NCBI GenBank assembly: GCA_949825065.1 | Contig: OX463859.1 | Location: 7,292,217 to 7,356,216, forward strand | Reading direction: 5' to 3' | DNA: 64,000 nucleotides | Origin: Odontocerum albicorne | Lineage: Eukaryota; Arthropoda; Insecta; Trichoptera; Odontoceridae | Shown: piece after piece, positions 11,016 to 22,348 of the stretch | Numbering within the stretch: the first letter of the stretch is position 1 | Layout: each line of letters begins with the position of its first letter | Made by a program: the position numbers and the translations under genes | Notes under the pieces: model-generated | Databases searched by the model: none | The model's input: the letters and a program-made list of their open reading frames with translations, nothing else | What the model was told of the DNA's origin: nothing

Positions 11016-11137
11016 GCGATACTGGGTGATCGGCAGTAATGTTACACAAAACATTAGACTCAACATTGACTCTTAACGCAGCCCATTTACCCATTATTTT
11101 CAATACCTCTTTTTCATCACTTTCTTCTAACAATGAA
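11016..11137. repeat. dispersed repeat, copy 1 of 2
   Basis: The sequence (cacgcgatactgggtg, taatgtta, caaaacatt, catcactttcttctaa) matches 13046-13143 in the same orientation with small gaps. The family is not identified. Confidence 0.65.
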
Positions 11138-11949
11138 CGTCTGACTGACTGACACATTGCCTTGGCCCATATCATCAATCAGACCACTTAAAATATGTTC
11201 GACTTTTTTCTATAACTCTACTTCAAGTACAGGTAATTTTTTTAACCTACTATACTATTGTTTTCAACCGTGGTTTGATCATCTTGAATTGATTTCTAAT
11301 TGTTACAATAGTTAAGTACGGTAATCTTCTTTGAAGAAACACTACTCTCTTTTCTCCCACTTTCAACTAAATTTTTATCTTTTATTTTATCTCTTAACTG
11401 ATTGATTTTCATTTATTTGATATTTTAATCTACTATAGAATCTCACTGTTTAATTATTAAGAGTAAGATGCTGTACTTATAAAAGTTGTGAATCCGGGAA
11501 CTATTTAGATATAGTGCAGTGTACATAAGTATGATACATATACTTGGGGGAATAACTTCGTTGTTCGTCATTCCCACAAAAACAATTATATTTGTCAATT
11601 ACGTTACAGCTAGATATTACAGAGGTTTGTATATATATACGCAATGCAGATTTAATCATTAATGGTTCATCTATTTATTCCCATGTGTTGTTGTTTTAAT
11701 AAAATATGAATGCTTTCACACTTCATCATGTCAATAACACACTGACTGTAACCACATCACCAGGCCCCATGTACACAGAGGGTAAATAGAGCTAAGGTTG
11801 TACATAGATTAAAGCGGAGTTAGATTATTATATTTAATATATTAAGCAACACTAGTTCAAATTTACCACAACACTTAAGAGTATTTGTCGTTTAATCAGA
11901 AATGAAAAACATTTTTTTAAATACATAAATACATCAACTTCAACTTTGA
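11138..11949. other. unassigned AT-rich spacer
   Basis: Nothing is recognised. Confidence 0.4.
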
Positions 11950-12365
11950 GCAGAGAGTTAAGGAAAGTTAGAGATGTCTTAATAACAATAATTTTTCAGA
12001 GATTGCCAACTACTAAATCGAAAAAAAAACATTCGTTTGATGTTGATCGTGGTTTGCTGATTCTGCTCACGAGCAAAGGGGTATTGCATCTGGATAACTT
12101 ATAAATTCTTGAGGTTAAAAAAAGCGTTAAATGAAGTGTAAACATTATACACAATCAAGTTAATTTCAATAATAGTCCTCTGCTAAACATCCTTTTGACA
12201 CCTACCCTTCCCCATTCCTTCTCCTGTACCTATTACAATTTAAAAACTGTATCTTGAGCATTATTTAGTACAACTTCACCTGACAAGGAAGACGGAGGTC
12301 TTTAAAACAGGCAGTGAACTCAAATAAAACAGTTATGAATGTAAAATAGAAAAGTGAGCATTTTA
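11950..12365 (+). repeat. dispersed repeat family F, copy 1 of 2
   Basis: It matches 55870-56320 in the same orientation at moderate identity. Shared blocks are taacaataatttttc, cattcgtttgat.ttgatcg, gcggattctgctcacga-like, ccctctgc, cttttgac.cctac, and aaaacagttatgaat near the end. The end (an AATAAA-like stretch followed by taaaacagtt and gttttattt) resembles a LINE 3' UTR, but no coding part is visible. Confidence 0.65.
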
Positions 12366-12444
12366 TTTATTTTATTTTATTGATTATTTATAAACATGAA
12401 TCCACAAAGTTAATCAAACGTCTTTTCTAAATTTTAAGAAATAT

Positions 12445-12900
12445 ATCGTCACGCCGTGTCTCTTGCGTGGTAGGCAGATAAAACTGATCACTAAACTTTT
12501 CTTTGTAAGCACACAACTTCTATTAAATTTTCCCATTGCCTTATTTTAAAATCCAACCATGTTTACCTCGGTCTACCTCTTACACACACCATGCACTTTT
12601 TACTTGTATACTCACTTAGTCCTTTATGCTTTCCACATATCTATCTCTCCTTACATTTATCTTTCTTCTACCAAATCCAAGTTTCACTTTCACACATCAA
12701 AGAAGGAAATATACACACTATTATACGTTGTCGTTATTGATACTTTTGATAAAGCGTGGTTATTGTATATTAAATTGAGTGATTCGTTTACTTTGTTACA
12801 TGTCGCAATCCTTCTTTCGATATTCTTTTCAATTTGCACATCACTCATCAACCTGCTCAATTTTTTCAAATATAATATCTTGTCTTAAAACAGACCATTG
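12445..12900 (-). mobile_element. LINE family A fragment
   Basis: The plus-strand appearance is tatcgtcacgccgtgtctct, aggcagataaaa, ccaaccatgtttacctcg and ctttccacata, all of which recur in other minus copies. It corresponds to the family's C-terminal coding region and 3' end. The 109-codon plus-strand open stretch at 12559-12888 is antisense and not a gene. Confidence 0.7.
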
Positions 12901-13045
12901 TTAACCCTCTGTAATTTCATCCATAAAATAACGTCACCATTTCTACACGAGCAATATATGAAGTGCATGTAGGCAATTCATTAACCTATATTTGATGTAA
13001 CTACATAACTCCTCCAACAATTTCACCCAGCGTAATTATAACACC

Positions 13046-13143
13046 ACGCGATATTGCGTGCACGGTGGTAATGTTTAACAAAACATTGACTTTACGCCGA
13101 CCATTTATTTAACCATTTTTTTATCACACTTCTTCTAATTATT
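13046..13143. repeat. dispersed repeat, copy 2 of 2
   Basis: Partner of 11016-11137 (cacgcgatattgcgtg, gtaatgttta, caaaacattgact). It ends just before the family A LINE fragment. Confidence 0.65.
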
Positions 13144-13147
13144 GAGA

Positions 13148-13398
13148 GATGAGTGCGTGGACTTAGAGGAGTACATGAGGTAATAATGTTTGACAAAATG
13201 CGGAATGAAGTAGTAAGCGATGAGTATGAACTCAAGGCTGGTGTGTTGAATAAGATGAGGAATAGAGCTCTGAAATTATGTAAGAACATGGAACAAATGA
13301 GTGAAGAAAGACTAACAAAACAAATATACAGTGAAAATGGGGATGGAAGGCGTGGTAGAGAAAAACCAAAGAAAGTACGGTTGGATAAATGTAAAATA
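13148..13398 (+). mobile_element. LINE family A fragment, 5' part, split by mariner
   Basis: An open stretch reads FDKMRNEVVSDEYELKAG, VLNKMRN, MEQMSEERLTKQIYSENGDG and RRGREKPKKVRLDK. It is the C-terminal region of the family A reverse transcriptase, with GHVERMNE decayed to CKNMEQMSE. The coding frame stops at the mariner junction (13397/13399). Confidence 0.8.
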
Positions 13399-13909
13399 CG
13401 AGGGTCATCCAGAAACTAAGGTTACGAGGGCTCCTAAGGAATTTACTGACATTTCTCGAAGTCTCCTTGGTGATATTGTGTCGGAAAAACTTGGTTACAA
13501 GAAGTTGTGTGTGAGATGGGTGCCCAGAATGCTCACACCGGAGCACCGTCAAAATCGCGTGACCGCCGCGCGTGAATTTTTAGATCGTTTTGCACAGGAG
13601 GGAGAAATTTTTCTGAACTCTATCGTGACGGGGGATGAGACGTGGGTGTGTCACAACACCCCAACAATTTTTTAACGATCAGAAGGTCGAGGAAGCTGTG
13701 AAGAAGTGGCTGAAAGAGCTGGCGGTGGAGGTCTATGACACTGGCATACAAAAGCTGGTGCCCCGACTACAAAAATGGCTTGATCTCAACTGCAATTACG
13801 TTGAAAAATAGTTTAATATATTTTTGAAGTATCCTGTGAATTTCAATTAAATACAAGCATTTTTCGATCCTACATAAATGTTGTAACCTTACTTTCTGGA
13901 TGACCCTCG
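13399..13909 (+). mobile_element. mariner element, deleted, with intact ends
   Basis: Twenty-seven-base terminal inverted repeats (cgagggtcatccagaaa and onward at 13399-13425; their complement at 13883-13909) differ at a single position. TA dinucleotides flank both sides (13397-13398 and 13910-13911), the expected mariner target site. Inside, 13439-13675 encodes a transposase piece: FTDISRSLLGDIVSEKLGYK, LCVRWVPRMLTPEHRQNR and FLNSIVTGDETWVCHNTP, where GDETW holds the first catalytic aspartate. The frame is then broken, and only the C-terminus is readable (NDQKVEEAVKKWL to LNCNYVEK, stop at 13809-13811). The N-terminal part and the segment with the other two catalytic aspartates are missing. 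It could at most be mobilised by an enzyme made elsewhere. Confidence 0.95.
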
Positions 13910-14065
13910 TATATTGTAAGAAATATGTGTTGGAAATTTTAGTCAAAGGTGTTGTATGAGAAGGTGTGTAAATGTAGAAATAGCAAAATATGGCTATTTG
14001 GCACTCTATCGTAACTGGTAACTGTCTACCCCGATGAAGAGACGGGATGATGATATATATCTATT
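13910..14065 (+). mobile_element. LINE family A fragment, 3' part after mariner
   Basis: It resumes the family A 3' end interrupted at 13398: gttgtatgagaaggtgtgta, aatgtagaaat and ctaccccgatgaagagacgg, which other copies show just after the end of the coding region. Confidence 0.7.
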
Positions 14066-14205
14066 TATGAGAGTCCTTAAGTAAAAAGCTAAACTGGTTC
14101 TCTTTTAAAAAAAAATAGATACTAACGACCATTGAACATTCAACCTCCATATCACCAAACGGAATTCAACTTAACACTAAACAATGATATATAATTGCCA
14201 AAAGT

Positions 14206-14360
14206 GATACATTATTACTCGAATTGTTACATAATTACCAAAATTGGTACATGTTTACTATATTTGGTACAAACTTATCAAAGTTGATACATAATTACTA
14301 AATAAATAAATTTTTCAAAACTAGTACGTAATAAATGAAATTGGTACATTATTGCACAAA
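14206..14360. repeat. degenerate 20-bp tandem repeat
   Basis: The motif (g)gtacataattaccaaaatt recurs with g.tac at 14206, 14226, 14246, 14266 and 14286 (exactly 20 bases apart), and again at 14323 and 14343. A further copy may lie near 14430. Confidence 0.8.
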
Positions 14361-16104
14361 ATACAACTAACGTGCCTTTTTTTACACTTCTGCTGGGATT
14401 CAACTTTACTAAAAAGTAGACAAATTGGTTCATAATTACCGCTTACAAAAATGTTAATAATATAAGTCGACGAATTAGCCTGACATATATGTTATTATAT
14501 GAACTCACATTATGGTAATTGGTCGATATGGCGCACTGTTATGAAAAGTTGTCGACCACTTTCTGAAAGGGTGAACCAATTGATTTTGACCAACTCGTTT
14601 CAAAAGAGACCTCAAACATCCCCCAAGAGTAACGAGATTGCTCCAAAATCGATAGGCAAATTTCACCCTTATATTTAATTTCTCAAGCAAACTTAAATCA
14701 GTGGCGGAACATTTTAGAAATTAAACCATACGAATATATTTTTAATAGAACCCAGATATTTTTTATTTTTAACATGACCATCGAAAAGACACATTACATA
14801 AATTTATTTAAAGAAGAAATGTTTCTTCCTTGCTGCTAAACTATTCAATGTATTACCTGAAGCAATTAGAATATTAAATAAATTATAAGTAATGATTAAA
14901 AAATTTCAGAAACGAAATAGACAAAATTGAGTAAGTTGCAAAATTACGCAGTTATATTAATAATAATAAATGAACAATTCGTGTAGCGCCGTTTAAAGAG
15001 CAGACTCAAAATTCAAGCTCACTTTAATTGAATAATTAAAAATATTACAAAAAAGACTACTTAAATCTAAGGATAAGAAGAATTTGGTAGCACCCTTTAG
15101 ATAAAGAACTACCCCGTATATGTGAATGTTTAGAAAGACATATTTTGAAAGAAACCCGCAGAAAACTTACCAAGTAAAGACGCACTACAAAGTAACCTTT
15201 GAAGATATTCCAATTTTGATAGAAGCACGTTTGTCTTAAGGTGAAGTGTAGTGTTCAGTTCATATATAATCATAAATTACAATAAGACTTCCAAAAAAGG
15301 ATAGCTTTCAAGTTGTACTTAAAGATACATACAAAGAATTGTTCAGAAATCGAAATAAATGAAAATGTGCCTAAATGTTGACTCAAAAACAGGAGGAAAA
15401 GTAGGATAAAAATGCTACCAAGCAATCTTATAGTTATAAATCAAAAACAAAATGAATATTCTTTAGAAAAACTTCAAATATAAATTAGTACAAACTAAAC
15501 TGAAAAGATCACCTGTCCAAAAGTGTGAGTTCATGACCTTTTCCATTGAATTGCTGTAAACATAAAATATCAAGTTAACTGTCAAAACTTTACATCTCTT
15601 TGAGCCAGACAAAAATCGATCCAATTCAAATATTAATCGAGAAAACGTTGACTAAAAATACAAATTATGCAATAATAATATGATTGTTACCACTGCAAAA
15701 AATATTTCTCGTATATTGATAATGTTAGGTTGTTTCAGTGGGTTGTGAGTGTTTTTTGTATCTGTAAATCAGTGAATGTTATTTGAAAAAGAATGTGCAT
15801 GGTTCTTTATATTTAAAAAAAATCGTATTTCAATGCTCTGTCTCGGTGAAATTATGATGGAATATAATTTGTATTATTTTCAAGTGTGATTTTTATTCTT
15901 ATGACTGTTTTACACTTATTTCTTTGTTTTTTTTGCAATATTAACCTGCCTTGTGAAGAACATTCGTCTAGTAAGCAGTTGCTTTTTAAAAACTGCAATA
16001 CGTAAATAAATGTAACATTTGATTTACTTTTAAAGTTCTGTATCAGTTTTTTTGAGACAGTTGACATACACTCATTTTGTAAATATATATAATTTAACAG
16101 TGTC
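14361..16104. other. unassigned AT-rich spacer
   Basis: About 1.7 kb with no supported feature. Short open stretches at 14505-14690 and 15852-16121 on minus have no recognisable family. Confidence 0.45.
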
Positions 16105-16745
16105 ATGTCAGGTCCCCCCAACGTTGAATATCACTTGAGAGTAGATATCTTTGTCCTCGGCAGCCCGAAAAAGATCTCCAATGCCCCTTATGCCAGTCCA
16201 ATCACGTTTATTGCGGAGCCAGGAGATTTGCCTCCTGCCAACACCTCTTCGGCCTTCTATTTTGCCTTGGATGATCAGGTGCAGTAATTTGTACTTTGCT
16301 CCTCTAAGTACATGACCCAAGTAGGACACCTTTCGGATTTTAATATAAGTCAGTAACTCTCTATCAACTTTGGCTCTTTGAAGAACCCTTGTGTTGCTGA
16401 CCATATCCGTCCAGGGTATCCGTAGCATTCTCCGGTGCATCCACATTTCGAATGCTTCCAGTCGGTTCATACTACTTACTTTGAGAGTCCATGATTCTAA
16501 TCCATGCAATAGCACTGACCAAACGTAGCATTTGACTAACCGTTGTCGAAGTTTAAAGTTTAGATTATCATCGCAGAATACGCTTCTCATTTTATTAAAA
16601 GTCGCACGAGATGATTCAATTCTGCACTTGACTTCGGTTTCTGGGTCGAGATCTTCCACTAGAATACTTCCGAGGTATTTTTTTTTTCACTCTATATCAG
16701 CACCGTTCAATGTAAGACGTGCTCCTGCGTGATCCTGCCCGGCTA
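16105..16745 (-). mobile_element. RTE-type LINE, C-terminal reverse transcriptase remnant
   Basis: On minus, 16659-16108 is open for 183 codons and is the best preserved coding piece in the window. In order it reads ETEVKCRIESSRATFNKMRS, LRQRLVKCYVWSVLLHGLES, WTLKVSSMNRLEAFEMWMHR, RMLRIPWTDMVSNTRVLQRA, KVSYLGHVLRGAKYKLLHLI, IQGKIEGRRGVGRRQISWLR and LFRAAEDKD. This is the region after the palm domain in insect 'endonuclease-reverse transcriptase' LINEs. Upstream, 16745-16660 continues the similarity (DHAGARLTLNGADIE, then a stop, then KKKYLGSILVED), so the element is pseudogenic and 5'-truncated. It probably cannot act alone, having no catalytic or endonuclease domain. Confidence 0.92.
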
Positions 16746-17390
16746 AACACCATGAACTTAGTTGAACTCACGTTCATATTCAGTAACAATAGTTTAGGAA
16801 AACTAAATCAACCCTTAAAAAGAGTGGCATATACAAAGTAGGGCGTACTATTTGTAAAAGTACATATATTATTATAGAATTTAACATAATAATATTGACT
16901 AGAATATAAAAATAAAAGTTGTGCCAGCTCAACTGCAAACTTTTTAGAAAACGCCAACAATAATATAGAGACAAATCATGATTCCAAAGAAAATACTGAA
17001 TGTTGAAATTTTACATAATTCATGTAAAAATATATTTTTCCAACGATTCGGCGAATTTTTACCATATCTCTCGCTGCCCACGTATATATACATTTTTTTT
17101 TAATTTGATCCGCCATTGTGTTCACCGTACCTTGGTTGCGATTTAATTATAATTTCAGATTCGTGTTTATTTAATGGCCCTTCCAATTCAATCATCGATC
17201 TCAATCAAGGGTGTCAGACTGATTTTAGCCGCGGGCCATTTTCCTTAATGGTGTACCACACGTGGCCCACACACGACTTGTCGATATTTCCTTCGCTAAA
17301 CCAAAAGACGATTTTTAAAAGCTCAGTTTTGTTAGTTGCTGATTAATACTCGGTAGTGATAATGCCTTTATTAAGATTGTTTATTAACTT
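16746..17390. other. unassigned spacer
   Basis: No supported feature is seen. Confidence 0.4.
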
Positions 17391-17436
17391 TTCAAGTTTA
17401 CCGCTCTTCTTTTTTACGTCATCCTTTACTGTACTC
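17391..17436 (+). mobile_element. LINE family B scrap
   Basis: About 45 bases (ttaccgctcttcttttttac, gtcatcctttactgt) match the SSFFTSSFTV coding end of family B at 50447-50480. Confidence 0.6.
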
Positions 17437-17467
17437 GAATGGGAGGATGTTACGAGATGATCTAGAC

Positions 17468-18491
17468 AAGTGTTTCTTAACCGTATTGAAAGAATCGCCC
17501 CCTTTACCACAGTAAAATTATCCAGTCCCCCCCCCCCCCGCATAAAAAACGAAATTTAAAATTCACATTTTTCTCTATGTATGTATTGTATGTAATTGAT
17601 TTCCTACTACAAATAAAAAAATATGAGAAATACAAATAAAACACGTGATTATTTTTCTTAACATTATGTATTTATTGCCTTTTATGTCATATTAACATTA
17701 TATACAACATTATAATATTATTTCAACAAAAAAAAAATTCAATACGAAGTATGAAATTTTCATTAAAAAATAAAAAAAATGTTAGTGAGATCCTTGAACC
17801 TCATGTGATTGCGCCAATTTCGTAACATTAGGTTCAAGTTTAGTATCACATTACCAAAAGCAAAAGTAAATTTTCTTCTTAGATTGAGCGCGTTAGGAGG
17901 CACTCATCAACATACCTAAATGACTGTGAATATATGTGTTTAATATGTTTGTGTGTATATACTCGTTTGCATGCATATGCATTATTTTTTATTTTATATA
18001 ATTTTTTAACTTATTTTTTTTTCCTCTATGTAATTTTTCTTCTTTTTTGATGTTTTGTATTTTCAAAGTAATTGGGCTAAGCCTGTTTTGAAAAAATAAA
18101 TAAAAAATAAAAATAAATACGAGTACAATCTCAAATCTCCTCTTTGGCTTATTTGTAATCAACTTCGTGATTTTTTTAATATATGCATTACTGCGCTAAA
18201 ACCCCTTTCTACTAAATAAGATGAAGGAAATGCTATGATAGGTAATTTAACTTCTTTCCACAGAAGAGAGTAACCAGATCGCGATATTTTATTCGCGATC
18301 GTGTACGCAATTATTTACAATGATGATGTGTTCAGTGTACGCACCAATTGTGCATACCTTATTTTTGTATATCGACACAACGCCCACTCGAACTTCTGCA
18401 GTACCCCCTAAATGCTAAAAAATTATAAACGCCCCGCCAGACCTCTAAAACGTCCACAAAGGGGCGCTGGCACCCCGGTTAAGAATCACTG
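17468..18491. mobile_element. hAT-like DNA transposon, about 1.02 kb, with nested LINE
   Basis: Terminal inverted repeats aagtgtttcttaaccg (17468-17483) and cggttaagaatcactg (18476-18491) match at 14 of 16 positions. They are flanked by near-identical 8-bp duplications (atctagac at 17460-17467, atctaaac at 18492-18499). Eight-base duplications and (C)AGTG ends are typical of the hAT superfamily. The interior is highly degenerate, with a poly(C) run at 17527-17539 and no readable transposase. A family C LINE piece is inserted at about 17848-18118. Non-autonomous. Confidence 0.85.
17848..18118 (+). mobile_element. LINE family C 3' end nested in the hAT element
   Basis: It matches 19733-19985: tatcacattaccaaaag, agattgagcgcgttag, the 3' UTR (gtgtgtatatactcg, gggctaagcctgttttg) and the terminal aataaataaaaaataaaaat. 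It is 5'-truncated inside the coding end. Confidence 0.88.
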
Positions 18492-18499
18492 ATCTAAAC

Positions 18500-18984
18500 C
18501 ATTTGATAGTTTTTTTTTAAATGTATTACCTTTTCCATAGCCTTAACATTTTCAGGTACATATATATATTAACATATTTACTATCAATAAACCTATAAAT
18601 TTTGAAAATTGTATAAAAAAAAACGTTTGCTGCAGGCTATTCATTGTATCCTTATAAATAAATAAAACAAAGCTATCGATGTTAAAAAGGCACGTTTTTA
18701 ATACTATAAATTATATACCTGCAAATTGCTACCCTCGAGTCTTGTAAGGAATGTTGCTGAATTCTTCGCGAATCGAAAGAATCGTAAAGTAGAATGAATT
18801 GAAAGATACAGGGTTTCATATTGTAATACGTATAAAAACGAGAAGCGGAATATTCGGCCTTTTATGGGTTGAATCGATCCAGTTTATACGGATTCAAAGT
18901 ATTAACTCCTTTGTGCTAGCTCTCTTTGAGCGTGAATATACTATTACGGTATTATTATTATATATTAGAGTTATAAAAAAATTT
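18500..18984. other. unassigned spacer
   Basis: Nothing is recognised. The 72-codon open stretch at 18799-19017 has no family assignment, although its last bases overlap the start of the LINE match. Confidence 0.4.
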
Positions 18985-19990
18985 AGACCTACAGTCAGAT
19001 CTCAACAACGTTTGTGAGTGGAGCCACAATAATAAATTATATTTCAATGCATCAAAGTGAAAAATTATGTAGTATCATCGCTCACACGTCTTGAAATTCC
19101 ATAGATATACACTAGAATCTATACCTGTATATATACACTAGAATCTATACGCACAGACAATATTAAAGATCTGGGTGTCTTGTTCCACATCAATCTCGCG
19201 TTTGGTCCTCTCATAGAAATTATGTGCAACTCAGCTTATAAAACTCTAGGATTTGTAATGAGAATCTCTAAGTCGTTTGAAAACCAATTGGTCCTCAAAA
19301 CGTTATTTAATTCATTGATCCGTAGCAAACTAGAAAGCAATGCTTGCATTTGGAGCCCGGTGGGGGCGCAGAAATCACTCATGGTGGAGAAAGTACAAAA
19401 AAATATCTACGGTATCTGTATATGAGAGAGTTCGATGTCTATCCGTGGCTTTATCCTACTCAGTTTCTACTGGGCATGCTCGGGTATAACTCCTTGAGCG
19501 TAAGAAGAGATCTGCGTCTCCTGGTATACGTTGTCAAACTCATTCGAGGAGTTGTGAGCTATCCAGCATTACTACAAAGATTAGCGTTAAATGTTCCTAA
19601 CAATTACACTAGACTGCGCCGGCAAGAACTGTTCTCAATAACATACGCAAGAACGGGTCTTTCAGCCGTTATGCCTGTTGGAAGGGCCTTAACTCTTCTG
19701 AACGGGACTGCTTCGGATATTGACATATTTCATATCACATTACCAAAAGGAAAAGTAAATTTTCTTCTTAGATTGAGCGCGTTAGAAATCACTCATCAAC
19801 GTACTTAAGTGACTGTGAATATATGTGTATCATATGTTTGTGTGTATATACTCGTATGTATGCATATACATCATTTTTTATTTTATATATTTTTTTCTAT
19901 GTAATTTTTCTTCTGTTACAATATGTCTTGTATTTTTCAAAGTAATTGGGCTGAGCCTGTTTTGAAAAAATAAATAAATAAATAAAAATG
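18985..19990 (+). mobile_element. LINE family C (jockey-like), longest copy
   Basis: A 5'-truncated non-LTR retrotransposon. It opens after the palm domain with SDLNNVCEWSHNNKLYFNAS, then DNIKDLGVLFHINLAFG, AYKTLGFVMRISKSFENQL, LFNSLIRSKLESNACIWSP and VEKVQKN. A frameshift near 19412 leads to FDVYPWLYPTQFLLGMLGYN, RRDLRLLVYVVKLIRGVVSY and SDIDIFHITLPKGKVNFLLR before the stop at 19806-19808. The order (KDLGVLF, RSKLE.., VQKxFLRYLY, RRDL.LL) is that of jockey-type reverse transcriptase C-termini. The 3' UTR ends in aataaataaataaataaaaa at about 19967-19987. Two in-frame stops and the shift make it inactive. Confidence 0.9.
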
Positions 19991-20154
19991 TTTTTTTTTC
20001 ATATTTGAGAGATTGTAAAATAAGCGGGATGTGTTGAGATGCTTTCATTTTATATTTTATCATTCATTATTCGTTCAAATTTAGTATAACACTTATATAA
20101 AAATTTTAATTTCAAAATTATCCTAATATGGAATTGAGATCAGTTTTTTGAGAT

Positions 20155-20515
20155 GACTTTAGTCGTATCTTTCAGGAAGGAGTCTTGCTATGAATATAAA
20201 TGGTGTACTGTCGAATAAAATCGGTCCAACAAGCGGTATACCCCAGGGATCACACTTGGGGCTTATTATATTTAGTTTGTTCGTGAACAATATATAAACC
20301 CACGTGTTTTGATGAACTTCAATTTTTACGGATGATGTTAAGGAATTCTCAAAGTAATTTGATGCATTGATGACTGCAATGTAATCCAAACTGGTCTTAA
20401 TAAGTTAATTTCGTGGTATCAGAGTAATATATTGCACTTGAACACTAAGAACAGCCAGAAGATTAGTTTCTTCGGGACCAAAAATCTTATGAATTTTAAT
20501 ATTTGATAGTGGTTC
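20155..20515 (+). mobile_element. jockey-like LINE, reverse transcriptase palm fragment
   Basis: Plus-strand translation gives MNINGVLSNKIGPTSGIPQG, then SHLGLIIFSLFVNNI, a stop, IFTDDVKEF, and WYQSNILHLNTKNSQKISFF. SGIPQGSHLG is a conserved palm-domain block. TDDVK stands where FADD normally carries the two catalytic aspartates (alanine changed to threonine). Stops and frameshifts are present. It may belong to family C, since the regions do not overlap and the order would fit. Confidence 0.8.
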
Positions 20516-20596
20516 CACTCTTTATTATCATATTTACAAACTCATTAGTAGTTGTTTAATAATATTTGATTTATTCTGAGAATTTCAAAACCATTT

Positions 20597-21115
20597 AAAT
20601 AAATAAATAAATACAGGTTTATTGATAGCAACATAGTATGTACATAATACATTTAGACACATTTCAAGAACACATTAAAAAAAGAATACATTAAAAAAAA
20701 ACAGAAGCTATCAAAAGGTCTGGGCTCATCTAATAACACCCCCCCCCCCCCCCCGGCCAAGATACACCCCACCAATATAGATGTTTTTCAGCCCACACTC
20801 TTGAACAAGAAGATAAAAAAAGGCACAGAAAATAAATAGATGACAAAAAAAATACATTCAAGAGAGAAGACATTAAAAGGTCCGAGCTCATCCCACAAAC
20901 ATTCCCCCGGCCGAGATACACCGCACCAATGTAGGGCGAGCCCGACCGCAAGGGCATCGGGGGGCTTCCATCCCACACCTCCACATATCTAGAATAAAAA
21001 ATAAATAAAAAAATAAAAAACCAAAAACGTATGGCAGAAAACAAAATAAAAAGTAAACCCACATATACCACCTGAGGTTAACTGTCAGCAAGAACGAAAA
21101 AAGAAAAGCCTCAAC
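20597..21115 (-). mobile_element. family D 3' tails, two consecutive copies
   Basis: Two minus-strand copies (about 20597-20815 and 20830-21115) repeat caggtttattgatagcaaca, aaggtctgggctcat, gagatacacc and gatgttttt-like blocks. A 16-base poly(C) run lies at 20739-20754. The arrangement mirrors 9642-10235, where two copies are also adjacent. Open stretches across it are chance. Confidence 0.75.
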
Positions 21116-21139
21116 GGAGTCCAAATTTTACAAAATGAC

Positions 21140-21720
21140 AAATGGGAATACTTGCGATTAAGTTTCTTAACATCGCCTTGGTGAGAAGTAAATTAGAATA
21201 CAATTCTAGTATATGGACTCCCCATTATATGTGTACAATCTAATTTAAGTGAGCTGGAGAGGTCAATAAAGGTGTTGGCGCCACGTCAATTTTAAAATAA
21301 GTCTGAATATGAATTATATAAATTATAATTTGTTGTCATCTAACCTTAATTTGATAAGCCTCTCTCATCAATGAATAAAAGCGGACTTGATTATACGTTT
21401 CAAAGTCGTGAACGGAATGATTGATTGTTTGAAACTCTGGGAATTAATTAGCATACGAGTTCCGACTAGAATTATCAGGCTTCAAGATATATTTCTATGT
21501 GAAAATTATAGAACAAATTATTTTACGAATTCTCCCATAACTAGACTACAAAGGATCGAAAATGAGTACGCTACAGTCTCGGACATTTTTGGAATCAGTT
21601 TGTTGAATCATTTTTGGAATCAGTTTGAATCAATCAGTGCCTGAAAAGGCACTTTCGGATATCTGAGCCTTTAAGTGGAATCCCGGGTATCTCTTAAGAA
21701 CTTTTGAACTACACTTTTTT
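21140..21720 (+). mobile_element. jockey-like LINE, C-terminal fragment
   Basis: Readable pieces are LVRSKLEYNSSIWTPH near 21180-21230 and, in another frame at 21381-21644, ADLIIRFKVVNGMIDCLKLW, ELISIRVPTRIIRLQDIFL, RTNYFTNSPITRLQRIENEY and ATVSDIFGISL. The order VRSKLEYNS.IW.P ... ADL..FK..NG.IDC ... DIF is standard for jockey-type C-termini. Several shifts separate the pieces. It differs from family C in sequence. Confidence 0.82.
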
Positions 21721-22348
21721 TAACTGTTTTTTATTGATTATTGTAGGGTTTTTTTTCTTTTTTTTGTGATTTTTCCCCGTGCTGAGAGTTGTGAAGTTGC
21801 ACCTTTCTGATTCTGTTTTCTATATCATATTTTATTTTCAATATGTTTCTCAATTATTTGCCTTTTGTGTTTGTATTTTTTTTTGTGCAGTGCGGGCTGT
21901 GCACTTGTGAACGTCGAACGTGTATTAAAAAATGACTACGGGTGTTAAAACTGAAAAAAAATTACTCGTATTAAGTTATATGGCATCTTAGTTGGATTAC
22001 ACGTAGTAAAAAGAAGCACGTTTCAAGTTTTGATGTTCATGAGTACCGTGCTACTTAATGACACTGAAAATAGCTGAAGATTTTCTCGATAAAAAATTAA
22101 GACACAACAAATTAGATGATGCTGTAAACAACGCCTTATTGAGTCCAACCCAATTAACCGCCTCAGTTTCTCTTCCTCATATCTCGACCCACAATTCGTT
22201 CCACGCCTCCATCTTATACCAGGAGGCTAACATGCACAAAAGCCTACTTTACACGATACAAAAATCACCCGTGTCTTTTCACTTTGAATGTAACAAAACG
22301 AAAATTTTTATTAATTCCCTGAATTACACGTAATCAACCTATAAAATT
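21721..22348. other. unassigned spacer with an unrecognised open stretch
   Basis: An open plus-strand stretch of 91 codons at 22058-22333 (starts MTLKIAEDFLDKKLRHNKLD) has no family I recognise, no neighbouring exon signals I trust, and may be chance. Confidence 0.3.

Noticed and set aside
12559..12888. A 109-codon hydrophobic frame that looks like a membrane protein
   Set aside because: It is the antisense of a decayed LINE family A region. Antisense of basic, AT-rich coding often looks hydrophobic.
20730..21124. Three overlapping minus frames of 62-113 codons
   Set aside because: They lie across family D tail sequence and a poly(C) run; overlapping frames in the same strand indicate chance.
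22058..22333. A 91-codon frame as a possible small gene
   Set aside because: No motif, no conserved relative in the window and no recognisable promoter or splice context. Left as unassigned.
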